The position numbers and the translations under genes are program-made. DNA of 64,000 bases from JAGORM01 sp964406795. GTDB taxonomy: Bacteria; Patescibacteriota; Microgenomatia; Levybacterales; GWA1-39-11. The stretch is from NCBI GenBank assembly GCA_964406795.1, contig CAYOTA010000002.1:62001-126000 (forward strand), given 5' to 3'. Positions within the stretch are counted from its first letter, which is position 1; every line of letters starts with the position of its first letter. Below the pieces are notes generated by a model. It had not been told where the DNA came from. It saw only the letters and a program-made list of their open reading frames with translations, and did no database searches. Positions 35,028-42,130 of this stretch are shown here, piece after piece.

Positions 35028-35060
35028 AGTCTTCTAATACAACTTGAAGCTGGGAATTTG

Positions 35061-35133
35061 GGTGGAAGACGGGGTTCGAACCCGCGACTTCTTGCTCCAC
35101 AAGCAAGCGCTCTACCACTGAGCTACATCCACC
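35061..35133 (-). tRNA. tRNA-His(GTG)
   Basis: Anticodon stem CTTGC/GCAAG with loop TTGTGGA (anticodon GTG), T-loop TTCGAAC. The acceptor is extended by G-1 opposite C73, as in tRNA-His; one T-T mismatch lies in the acceptor stem. CCA is not encoded. Confidence 0.94.
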
Positions 35134-35172
35134 ATATACTTCTTGGATGCAAGCTTTGCTTACATCCACCAT
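35124..35172 (-). repeat. Copy of the tRNA-His 5' end with hairpin
   Basis: ATGGTGGATGTA at the tRNA start (35124-35135) is repeated at 35161-35172. The upstream copy forms the left arm of GGATGTAAGC/GCTTGCATCC (35145-35167, one wobble, AAA loop in transcript sense). Confidence 0.75.
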
Positions 35173-35260
35173 GTCACCTCAAGTACACGTTTTAAGCATA
35201 CGAGAAATGATGTATATATTGTACTAATTTTAAGCCTGAAAGTAAAACTGCAGAGGAGAA

Positions 35261-36535
35261 CTACTTAACTTTGAATTTAATGAAAGTGCAGTTATTTTCT
35301 GTTATCTCCATTGGGTTAAATGTCTGGAGCTGCAGAGATTTTTCAGATGCAATCCTGGAAGCTCTGAACGGCAGTGAATAGATTCTATAAGCCAGATCTT
35401 TTACAAAACTTGTTACATCACCTAGAAATGTGCTTTGTGATGTGGATTCTCCCAAAACAGCATATGCACCTCCCATAGCTGTTGCTTTTGGCTTACATCT
35501 ATTTACCGCTTGGATTCTATATTCCACACCTTTTTTAACATTACTTGGCATGTTGTAATTCCATTTACCTTCGTAATTAACCAGTGTTGGGGAAGCATTA
35601 GTAACTGTCACCGGAAGCGGCGCAGTTTCAGTCAATCTTGTATTTCCTTCAAACAATCTATACACAAAACCTGTTAATACTGCCTTTGATGTATTAGTTC
35701 CCGTCACTTTTCCTTTCGCGGTTACTGTAAACGGTCTACCAGACGCAAGTGCCGTTACGCTGATACTATCGCACTCACACATAGCGTTATTAAAGTCTGG
35801 TGTAGGAGTAGGTGGACGAGGTGTAACTGATGCGGTAGGACGCGGTGTATTAGATGGCGCCGGTGTGTTAGTAGGTCTAGGCGTACTAGTTGGACCAGGT
35901 GTGTTTGTAGGAGCCGGTGTACGGGTAGGTATTGGTGTACCGGTTGGACCGGGCGTGAATGGAGGCTGAGTCGGCACTATGCATTGCCCACAATCCCCTG
36001 GGCAACTGGAACATGTTTCATCTGGCTCACATGTATTGTTGGGACATGTTTGAGGTGGTTGGGTAGGTGGTGGCGGACTTGTAGGCACATTTGGAGGTGT
36101 TGTGGGAGCTTTAGTTGGCGGCCAGGTTGGTGGTGCTGTAGGAGGTTTAGTAGCAGGTGGTGGACAAAAATTTGGACCCTGGCATGCCACAGAGTTTGTT
36201 GGAAACTCTCCTGTTTTTACACAGTTGCAATCATTATCATATTGCCAATCAGATGTGACACCACACGAAACACACTGATACTTGCAGTAGCTACCAGGTG
36301 TATTTCCATATCCTACATCAGGACATGTTTTTGGGCCACACGATCCGCATTCTGTGCAAATCGGAGTATTATTTGTACAAATTGCAAGGTTTGGAGGACC
36401 CCAATTAGTACAACATGCTTTATCAGGATTACCGGGATACTTATCGGTACATACTGAGTCTACAGCATAGGCTTTATCTCCCGAGATAAACAACAGTAAG
36501 GTAAAAACAAACACAAATAATAATTTTTTAAACAT
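35261..36535 (-). CDS. Secreted Cys-rich and Pro/Thr-rich surface protein
   Basis: 424 residues. A signal peptide (L-L-F-V-F-V-F-T-L-L-L-F) is followed by a domain with about 20 cysteines (C-T-E-C-G-S-C-G-P-K-T-C, C-S-S-C-P-G-D-C-G-Q-C), a long linker of P-T-x-T-P-x-P units, and a C-terminal beta domain. No membrane anchor is visible at the end. Third gene of a surface operon (12 bases after the previous one). The rightward ORF across the repeat is a shadow. Confidence 0.75.
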   Translation of the reverse strand: MFKKLLFVFVFTLLLFISGDKAYAVDSVCTDKYPGNPDKACCTNWGPPNLAICTNNTPICTECGSCGPKTCPDVGYGNTPGSYCKYQCVSCGVTSDWQYDNDCNCVKTGEFPTNSVACQGPNFCPPPATKPPTAPPTWPPTKAPTTPPNVPTSPPPPTQPPQTCPNNTCEPDETCSSCPGDCGQCIVPTQPPFTPGPTGTPIPTRTPAPTNTPGPTSTPRPTNTPAPSNTPRPTASVTPRPPTPTPDFNNAMCECDSISVTALASGRPFTVTAKGKVTGTNTSKAVLTGFVYRLFEGNTRLTETAPLPVTVTNASPTLVNYEGKWNYNMPSNVKKGVEYRIQAVNRCKPKATAMGGAYAVLGESTSQSTFLGDVTSFVKDLAYRIYSLPFRASRIASEKSLQLQTFNPMEITENNCTFIKFKVK

Positions 36536-36546
36536 ACTAATCCTAG

Positions 36547-37782
36547 TTATTTTCTTGGATAAAATAAATACTCTAAGTAAGCAAAATATGCAGTATCAGT
36601 CATGTCTACTATCTTTTCAATGCCCTCTGGGACACTTTTTGTTTTTTTTGCTGCGGTTACACCGTTCTCACCCCACACAAGTTTGTTTTCTGCACTGTCA
36701 TAATAATTTTGCTCCAAGTAACGCATGACTCGTTCACCCTTTTCAAACGCGATCGGATCGTTTGATATTTTATATATCAAATAATACGTTTCAGCGCAAG
36801 GCTCAACGCTTACCGAAAAAGGTACATTTAAATACAAACTTTGTATTTCAGAATCAGTGTCAATGAGCCGTGCCTCATCTAAATAGTTGGGATCTTTGGT
36901 TGCCATTGCCATTTCGGCGGCGGCCAGTGTATACCAGCAAGCTTGGCTTTTTTCATTTGCTTGTGTTAAGTCATCTTCCCCCATTGTGTCGGTCGCATTG
37001 AGTGCTTGCTTTACTTCATTAAATGCTTTTGTAGCAGCAGTTAAATACTGTTGGTTTTTTGTAATTTGATAAAAAAGTGCTAATTCACGTGCCCGAATAC
37101 TTTGGATCATAACACTTCCCTTAAAATCAGTTGCAACTAAATTTGCACCAATACTATTTATAAAGCTTAAAATTTCTGGTGACTGCGTTCCCATGTAAAT
37201 AATAGAGGGCTGTGCTAAAACCCATAAGCAGTCATTTTTGCGGGGCTCACAATATGACATGAGACTTTCTACATCCTTATTCATAAGCTCAAAATATTTG
37301 TCATCTTTTGTTACATCGTAGGCTGCAAAATATCCTAATGCTGACCAGCTATTATTGATTGGAAGCACGTTATCTGACCCATTTGGACAATTAGTTACTT
37401 TATCTCCTCCACATACTTCATTAAAGTGAGCAATATAATTATTGTATCCTTCAGGTGTTTTTTGAGTCGTTATGTAGTCCGCCACTGCTTTAATTATTCC
37501 AAGTCTTTCTTTTCTTAAAGAATCTTGTGCATCCTCTATAGTTTTAAATTTTGGAGAAGAGGGTCTACCTGGAAGCTCTTTAACTCCTGATTGAGGTTTA
37601 TTCATGGTAAGGATGACTGTTATGAGGGCGCCAATCAAGAGCATTGCAACTACAATCACAATATGGACTTTTTTCCTTTTTAAAAAGTCTTTAAAGCCAC
37701 CTGATGCAGGTGGGGTTACCGGCTCAGAAACCATAGGTTGAGCGGGTGTCACTGGTTGTGTGTTTTGTGTTACAGGATCCAT
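36547..37782 (-). CDS. Membrane-anchored extracytoplasmic helical protein
   Basis: 411 residues. A Pro/Val-rich cytoplasmic N-terminus is followed by one membrane helix (I-V-I-V-V-A-M-L-L-I-G-A-L) and a large, mostly helical outer domain (about residues 75-411) with repeated helix pairs, like an alpha/alpha toroid seen in some glycosidases and lyases. I see no confident catalytic signature. Middle gene of the surface operon; four bases separate it from the upstream gene. Confidence 0.7.
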   Translation of the reverse strand: MDPVTQNTQPVTPAQPMVSEPVTPPASGGFKDFLKRKKVHIVIVVAMLLIGALITVILTMNKPQSGVKELPGRPSSPKFKTIEDAQDSLRKERLGIIKAVADYITTQKTPEGYNNYIAHFNEVCGGDKVTNCPNGSDNVLPINNSWSALGYFAAYDVTKDDKYFELMNKDVESLMSYCEPRKNDCLWVLAQPSIIYMGTQSPEILSFINSIGANLVATDFKGSVMIQSIRARELALFYQITKNQQYLTAATKAFNEVKQALNATDTMGEDDLTQANEKSQACWYTLAAAEMAMATKDPNYLDEARLIDTDSEIQSLYLNVPFSVSVEPCAETYYLIYKISNDPIAFEKGERVMRYLEQNYYDSAENKLVWGENGVTAAKKTKSVPEGIEKIVDMTDTAYFAYLEYLFYPRK

Positions 37783-37786
37783 GATA

Positions 37787-38470
37787 TTAAAAAATAATAA
37801 AACCGGCTCCTACGGCTATTACTGCTAAAACTCCTATAATTATTCCGGCTGTTTCCAGTATACCTCCCGTAGGTGGAATTACTTCATTCACTATTGGTGT
37901 GGGAATGAATGTAGTCGGAACTGGTGTTATAACTGTTATAGTAGGTGTTGCAACTGGTACAGTTGGCACAACTGGTGTTGTAGGAACTGGTGTTGCCTCA
38001 ATCAGTGCATCATTCTCACAATACTGCTCAGCGGATGCTGTAACGCTGGTGCCCCCACACGTATTTACTGTCGAAATCGTACATCTGTATGTGGTTCTTT
38101 GAACAATATCAAAAGTAACCTTAGTGGTACTAGACGGAACTGTTTGCTGCAGTACTTGCTGGCCAGATTCTACCTGAATTACTGTTACATTGTAATTAGT
38201 TGCATCCAGTGAGTCACCCCATGCACAATTTGCCTGGTTAAAATTACACTGTGTTCCTTCACAATTAGGATAGTTTACCAGTACCTCTGATGGAGGCTGT
38301 GGTGCCGGACAAGCTTCATCTACTCCGTCATCAGTTACTTGCTGCGCGCCGGATCTATTATCTTGAGACTGACGAGTTAGGTATAAGGTCACACCTACAC
38401 TTCCGATTAATACAAAAACAATAATGCCTAATAAAATAATTTTTTTGTTCATAGCGATGCCATAAGGCAT
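37787..38470 (-). CDS. Anchored surface protein with Thr/Pro linker and PPTGG-like C-terminus
   Basis: 227 residues. N-terminal hydrophobic segment (K-I-I-L-L-G-I-I-V-F-V-L), an Ig/FN3-like domain with cysteines, a T-P/V-P linker, then V-I-P-P-T-G-G and a final membrane helix ending without a basic tail. P-P-T-G-G resembles a sortase signal but the missing positive tail makes that doubtful. The start could also be six codons later (M-N-K-K-I). First gene of a three-gene surface operon. Confidence 0.72.
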   Translation of the reverse strand: MPYGIAMNKKIILLGIIVFVLIGSVGVTLYLTRQSQDNRSGAQQVTDDGVDEACPAPQPPSEVLVNYPNCEGTQCNFNQANCAWGDSLDATNYNVTVIQVESGQQVLQQTVPSSTTKVTFDIVQRTTYRCTISTVNTCGGTSVTASAEQYCENDALIEATPVPTTPVVPTVPVATPTITVITPVPTTFIPTPIVNEVIPPTGGILETAGIIIGVLAVIAVGAGFIIF

Positions 38471-38570
38471 AACTTAAAACCCTACACTCTTACTATATGG
38501 AAATTACAACAAGTAATCAAGGAGAAAGTACAGATGAGTTAAAATATGATAGTTGCACTTCGAGTACTCA

Positions 38571-38604
38571 GCGCCAGGTTTTCGGAGTACCTCAAAACTG
38601 GCGC
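38571..38604 (-). repeat. Hairpin overlapping the 3' end of tRNA-Arg(TCT)
   Basis: GCGCCAG/CTGGCGC with inner TTTT/AAAA and GAG/CTC pairs. One arm includes the last three mature tRNA bases plus the encoded CCA. There is no T-run, so it is not a standard terminator. GAGTACTC just outside echoes the GGAGTACC loop. Confidence 0.65.
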
Positions 38605-38674
38605 ACCTGGCGGGAATCGAACCCACAACCTAATCATTAGAAGTGATTTGCTCTATCCGTTGAGCTACAGGTGC
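38602..38674 (-). tRNA. tRNA-Arg(TCT)
   Basis: Acceptor GCACCTG/CAGGTGC, anticodon stem AATCA/TGATT with loop CTTCTAA (anticodon TCT), T-loop TTCGATT. It is followed directly by genomic CCA, unlike most other tRNA genes here. Confidence 0.95.
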
Positions 38675-38752
38675 ATGTTTGCTTTCACCAATACAATACA
38701 CGAACTGATATATTTTACAATATTCAAGGCCTGAATGGAAATAATACAATAG

Positions 38753-38878
38753 TTACTTGTGAGAAGCGCGGCGATTTCGGGTAGGTTTTCTAGTTAATGT
38801 CTCCACTACAACTACACTTGCAATGATCAAAACTCTTGTTCCGATTTGTGCTTGGCTTAAAATTTCACTTATATTCAT
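38753..38878 (-). CDS. Small protein, 41 residues
   Basis: M-N-I-S-E-I-L-S-Q-A-Q-I-G, then a hydrophobic helix (V-L-I-I-A-S-V-V-V-V), then a strongly basic tail (R-K-P-T-R-N-R-R-A-S-H-K). TATAAT lies five bases before the ATG, the local leaderless geometry. A single-helix membrane peptide of unknown function. Confidence 0.5.
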   Translation of the reverse strand: MNISEILSQAQIGTRVLIIASVVVVETLTRKPTRNRRASHK

Positions 38879-38920
38879 ATACAATTATACTACCAAATCA
38901 CGCATAGTTTGTCTAATTTT

Positions 38921-39103
38921 TTAAAGCATCCAATGTATGCCCCATATAATAAGCTGTTGCAAAACATGTACCGCATGCAATAAGAGAATTAATTTTTTCA
39001 AGGGAGTCGGAGCTCCACATACACCTGCGAAAAATCCAGCTGATAAATTAATAAAAAACCCACCACTTAACCTAATTATGCGTGCCGTCCAATCTTTTCC
39101 CAT
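38921..39103 (-). CDS. Small membrane protein, 60 residues
   Basis: One or two hydrophobic helices (G-G-F-F-I-N-L-S-A-G-F-F-A-G-V and L-I-L-L-L-H-A-V). TATAGT boxes lie 13-18 bases before the ATG. The complementary strand is also open (38937-39125) but its cysteine-rich product is less plausible. Moderate support only. Confidence 0.45.
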   Translation of the reverse strand: MGKDWTARIIRLSGGFFINLSAGFFAGVCGAPTPLKKLILLLHAVHVLQQLIIWGIHWML

Positions 39104-39331
39104 AGGTACTTTCTATACTATATAAAAGCCCAATTCTACGAGATTTACTACCAAATAATTAGTACAGTCTGATCTATTTTTTCGTATTTAATTCTATTTA
39201 CTTTCTAGTAAATTTCTAATATATTTAAAGATATCAAAAGGAAAAAACAAAGGTCAAAAATACAGGTAAAAAAAGAAAAACTTTTCACTTTTGAGTTGGA
39301 CATTTGCATTTTAAATTCTAATTTTTAAATT

Positions 39332-40576
39332 ATGGATAGAATAATACTACATATAGATTTTGACTCTTTTTTTGCCTCCTGCGAACAGCATTTTAATCCT
39401 AACTTGCGCGGAAAACCAATTGGCGTTACAGCCGCTAACGGACGCAATTGCATTATTGCAGCGTCCAGAGAAGCTAAAAAGTGTGGAGTTAAAAGTCCAA
39501 GTAATACTTGGGACGCAAAAGTACTATGTCCTGAAATCCAACTTGTTAAAGCAGATTTTGACAGATATTTGGATGTAACAAAAAAGTTTGTTCAGATTGC
39601 AACACTCTACTCACCGCTGGTTGAAATATTTTCCCTGGACGAAGTATTTATAGATATGACTTCTACCTTTCATCTGTACAAAAACGATCCGCACTATCTA
39701 ATTAAAAAATTCAAAGATCAAGTGGCAGCTGAAATAAGCCCGGTAACTACCTTGTCTGTAGGTGTTTCTTATAATAAGCTTTTGGCCAAATTAGCGTCCG
39801 GACTTAATAAACCGAATGGGTACTGCATTATAGACAAAGCAAACTTAGAATATGTTTACAAAAATACGCAGTTGACTGATATTTGCGGGATTGGCGATAG
39901 ACTGGCCAGCCGCCTCAATATGCTAGGTGTGTATAGCTTGTTGCAGTTACGAGAAACGCCTCCTCATGTTTTAAAAAAAGAATTTGGAAATGTGTGCTCT
40001 CAGAGTTTACTTAATTATGCCTGGGCAACAGATCCGTCCCCAGTTGTGTCATACTTGGAAGAAGTTGACGCCAAATCTGTGGGTCGCAATTTTTGCCTTC
40101 CCAAAAATGAATTCGACCAAGAAGTAATACTCAAAACATTAGCAGAACTTTGCGAAGAAGTAGGTAGACGACTTAGGATAATTCACAAAAAAGGACGCAC
40201 AATTTCTTTATATCTGGGTGGCGAGAGGAACATGAGCGGACGCAAAACCATTTACACGTATACACATACAGGAAAGGATATTATGGCAGCAGTTAAATTA
40301 TTTATAAAAGAATGGGAATGGAATCATATGGTGCGCCAAATTCATTTGTCAGTCAGCAATTTAATTGACGAAAAATATGAAACCATGGGGCTTTTTGAAA
40401 ACCCTAAGGAATCTGACGTGCTGCATGTTATAGATGCGCTCAACAACAGGTTTGGAAATCATACTATAAGACAAGGGTATCTTCTCAAAGCGCCAAAGCT
40501 TGACACGAAACCCAATGGATTTTTTGGTGATAAGGTACAAAGAAAACAGATTCAAGTAGCCATCCCCTCTTATTAA
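39332..40576 (+). CDS. dinB: Y-family DNA polymerase (DinB/Pol IV type)
   Basis: 414 residues with the polymerase motifs H-I-D-F-D-S-F-F-A, A-A-S-R-E-A-K-K, F-S-L-D-E-V-F-I-D (catalytic acids) and S-V-G-V-S-Y-N-K-L-L-A-K-L-A, then helix-hairpin-helix I-C-G-I-G-D-R-L and a little-finger domain. It carries out translesion synthesis. The 200 bases before it are AT-rich with no gene. Together with uvrABC and lexA this is part of the repair set in the window. Confidence 0.93.
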   Translation: MDRIILHIDFDSFFASCEQHFNPNLRGKPIGVTAANGRNCIIAASREAKKCGVKSPSNTWDAKVLCPEIQLVKADFDRYLDVTKKFVQIATLYSPLVEIFSLDEVFIDMTSTFHLYKNDPHYLIKKFKDQVAAEISPVTTLSVGVSYNKLLAKLASGLNKPNGYCIIDKANLEYVYKNTQLTDICGIGDRLASRLNMLGVYSLLQLRETPPHVLKKEFGNVCSQSLLNYAWATDPSPVVSYLEEVDAKSVGRNFCLPKNEFDQEVILKTLAELCEEVGRRLRIIHKKGRTISLYLGGERNMSGRKTIYTYTHTGKDIMAAVKLFIKEWEWNHMVRQIHLSVSNLIDEKYETMGLFENPKESDVLHVIDALNNRFGNHTIRQGYLLKAPKLDTKPNGFFGDKVQRKQIQVAIPSY

Positions 40577-40588
40577 CTGTTTTCCTGG

Positions 40589-40685
40589 TTGACAAGGCTA
40601 AAATTAAAAGACTACAATCAAGAATGTAAGCCCCCACATGAGGACTGTTTGGGGGTTTTGCGTTTTTTATAAGGAGGAATTTATT
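40589..40685 (+). promoter_or_regulatory. DUF1003 promoter and attenuator-like leader with start-stop
   Basis: TTGACA (40589-40594), 18-base spacer and TACAAT (40613-40618) form a strong promoter. Five bases on, ATG-TAA (40624-40629) is a minimal ORF followed by CCCCCA/TGGGGG (40631-40655) and T-rich sequence, a terminator-like hairpin, then AAGGAGG (40671-40677) and the true ATG at 40686. The upstream ATGTaagCCCCCAC resembles the gene start ATGTCCCCACTG. Confidence 0.6.
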
Positions 40686-41159
40686 ATGTCCCCACTGGAC
40701 CCTAAAAAAGAAGCACAAATAAAACAGGAGGAAAAAAGTCTAAGACGACAAATTCACTCAGTTGAGGGAAGACTTGCTGATACAATCACGGGATTTTCAG
40801 GTAGCATTTACTTTGTATATTTTCACATTATTTGGTTTACACTTTGGGTGTTAGTAAACCAGGGAGTATTTGAACCATATATCCCAATTTTTGACCCATT
40901 CCCATACGGGCTGCTCACTATGCTCGTATCACTAGAGGCTATTTTCCTGTCTACCTTTATCCTTATTGCTCAAAACAGACAAGAACTGGTAGAGGAATAC
41001 CGTGAACTGGAGGAAGAAAAGGAAGAACAAGAACAGGAAGAAGAAGTGGAAGACATTCAAAAGGATTTGGATCAAATCAAAGCTGCCATAAAGCTTATTT
41101 CAGAAAAAGTTGGAAGCGTAGAAAAGACCAGACACACCCCACCCAAAAACGATAAGTAG
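40686..41159 (+). CDS. DUF1003 membrane protein
   Basis: 157 residues starting M-S-P-L-D-P-K-K behind a Shine-Dalgarno; an in-frame ATG at 40638 lies inside the leader hairpin. Two membrane helices (F-V-Y-F-H-I-I-W-F-T-L-W-V-L and L-T-M-L-V-S-L-E-A-I-F-L-S-T) with D-P-F-P-Y-G between them are the DUF1003 hallmark. The C-terminus is an acidic coiled coil (E-E-E-K-E-E-Q-E-Q-E). The function is unknown. Confidence 0.88.
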   Translation: MSPLDPKKEAQIKQEEKSLRRQIHSVEGRLADTITGFSGSIYFVYFHIIWFTLWVLVNQGVFEPYIPIFDPFPYGLLTMLVSLEAIFLSTFILIAQNRQELVEEYRELEEEKEEQEQEEEVEDIQKDLDQIKAAIKLISEKVGSVEKTRHTPPKNDK

Positions 41160-41171
41160 TAAGAACTAACA

Positions 41172-41660
41172 TTACCTTACCGAAGAAATGATGAACGCGT
41201 GGATATGAACTATCGTGTCATTATAAGTAATTGACTCAACACCAGTAGTCACTTCTGTTTCCGGATAACTTCCTGTAATTACATATGAATAGTGCCACTT
41301 TCCGTCGGCTGCAGGAGTACACTCTTCCAATAATCGAGTTTTGTCTGCTAATTCAGCTATCTTTTTTATCAAATACGCACTTACCTCTTTAGCAGCAATT
41401 CCTAATGATTCGAGATGTTCCACAGCAGGTGTTCCGCCTGCATACAGCCTAGTATATTTTTCTGTGCCTATCTGAATTAATTCCTGCCCTCCACCATTAT
41501 GGTGATCCACAAACCACTCATCATGATACATTTTATCTTTACCGAGCTCTACATGACTTGATTTTCCTTCAAATCCTCCTCTATTTACATCTAAAACTTT
41601 TCCACCTGCATACCCGGCAAGAAGTCCCTTAGTTAACCCATCTTTAATCTTTTTGTTCAT
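41172..41660 (-). CDS. DUF5680-like protein
   Basis: 162 residues starting M-N-K-K-I-K-D-G, one base after the stop of the DUF2200 gene. Y-A-G-G-K-V near the N-terminus, W-F-V-D-H-H-N-G-G-G-Q-E and Y-A-G-G-T-P recall the DUF5680 fold. The last third (W-H-Y-S-Y-V-I-T-G-S) is beta-rich. The function is unknown. Confidence 0.6.
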   Translation of the reverse strand: MNKKIKDGLTKGLLAGYAGGKVLDVNRGGFEGKSSHVELGKDKMYHDEWFVDHHNGGGQELIQIGTEKYTRLYAGGTPAVEHLESLGIAAKEVSAYLIKKIAELADKTRLLEECTPAADGKWHYSYVITGSYPETEVTTGVESITYNDTIVHIHAFIISSVR

Positions 41661-41661
41661 A

Positions 41662-42012
41662 TTATTTCCGTAAAATTTTTTCCATTGTTTTTCCTTTTGC
41701 GAGTTCATCAATTAATTTATCTAGGTATCTGATTTCTTGCATGAGTGACTCGCTAATCTCTTCTACTCTCATGCCGCAGATAACTCCGGTGATTAATTTT
41801 CGATTTGGATTCATGTGAGGAGCTTTTGCAAAAAACGTTTCAAAATCTGTTTCTTTTTTGAGCTCCACTTTCAAACCTGCATTATCATATCCGGTTAGCC
41901 AGTAAATAATTTCATCGACTTCTTGCTTAGTACGACCCTTTTTCCCTACTTTCATAATATATAAAGAATACACGCTTGCAAAACTTATTTTGTAAGTCCG
42001 GTTATTCTTCAC
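41662..42012 (-). CDS. DUF2200 protein
   Basis: 116 residues from GTG 42012, V-K-N-N-R-T-Y-K-I-S-F-A-S-V-Y, then K-K-G-R-T-K-Q-E-V-D-E-I-I-Y-W-L-T-G-Y and N-P-N-R-K-L-I-T-G-V-I-C-G, closely matching DUF2200. An ATG 36 bases upstream is possible, but TAAAAT seven bases before the GTG and the family's usual start support the shorter form. The function is unknown. Confidence 0.85.
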   Translation of the reverse strand: MKNNRTYKISFASVYSLYIMKVGKKGRTKQEVDEIIYWLTGYDNAGLKVELKKETDFETFFAKAPHMNPNRKLITGVICGMRVEEISESLMQEIRYLDKLIDELAKGKTMEKILRK

Positions 42013-42130
42013 ACTATCTATTTTACCATGGATGATAAACGAAATCATTAAAAATCTCTTAATTTAGCCTTATTTTCTTTCTTGTGTTTTATAAATATTT
42101 GATTTAATATGAAAATATTGTAGAGATTGC

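Noticed and set aside
35984..36457. Long plus-strand ORF rich in Trp, Cys and Arg
   Set aside because: It is the complement of the Pro/Thr/Cys repeat region of the surface protein; its composition is what reverse-reading of such repeats gives, and it has no promoter or ribosome binding site.
38937..39125. Plus-strand 62-residue ORF opposite the small membrane protein
   Set aside because: Cys-rich, no promoter box or ribosome binding site; the minus-strand frame has a better promoter and a membrane-like product.
39126..39331. Possible element in the 200 bases before dinB
   Set aside because: AT-rich sequence with no clear ORF, repeat or strong promoter; no start echo of dinB was found.
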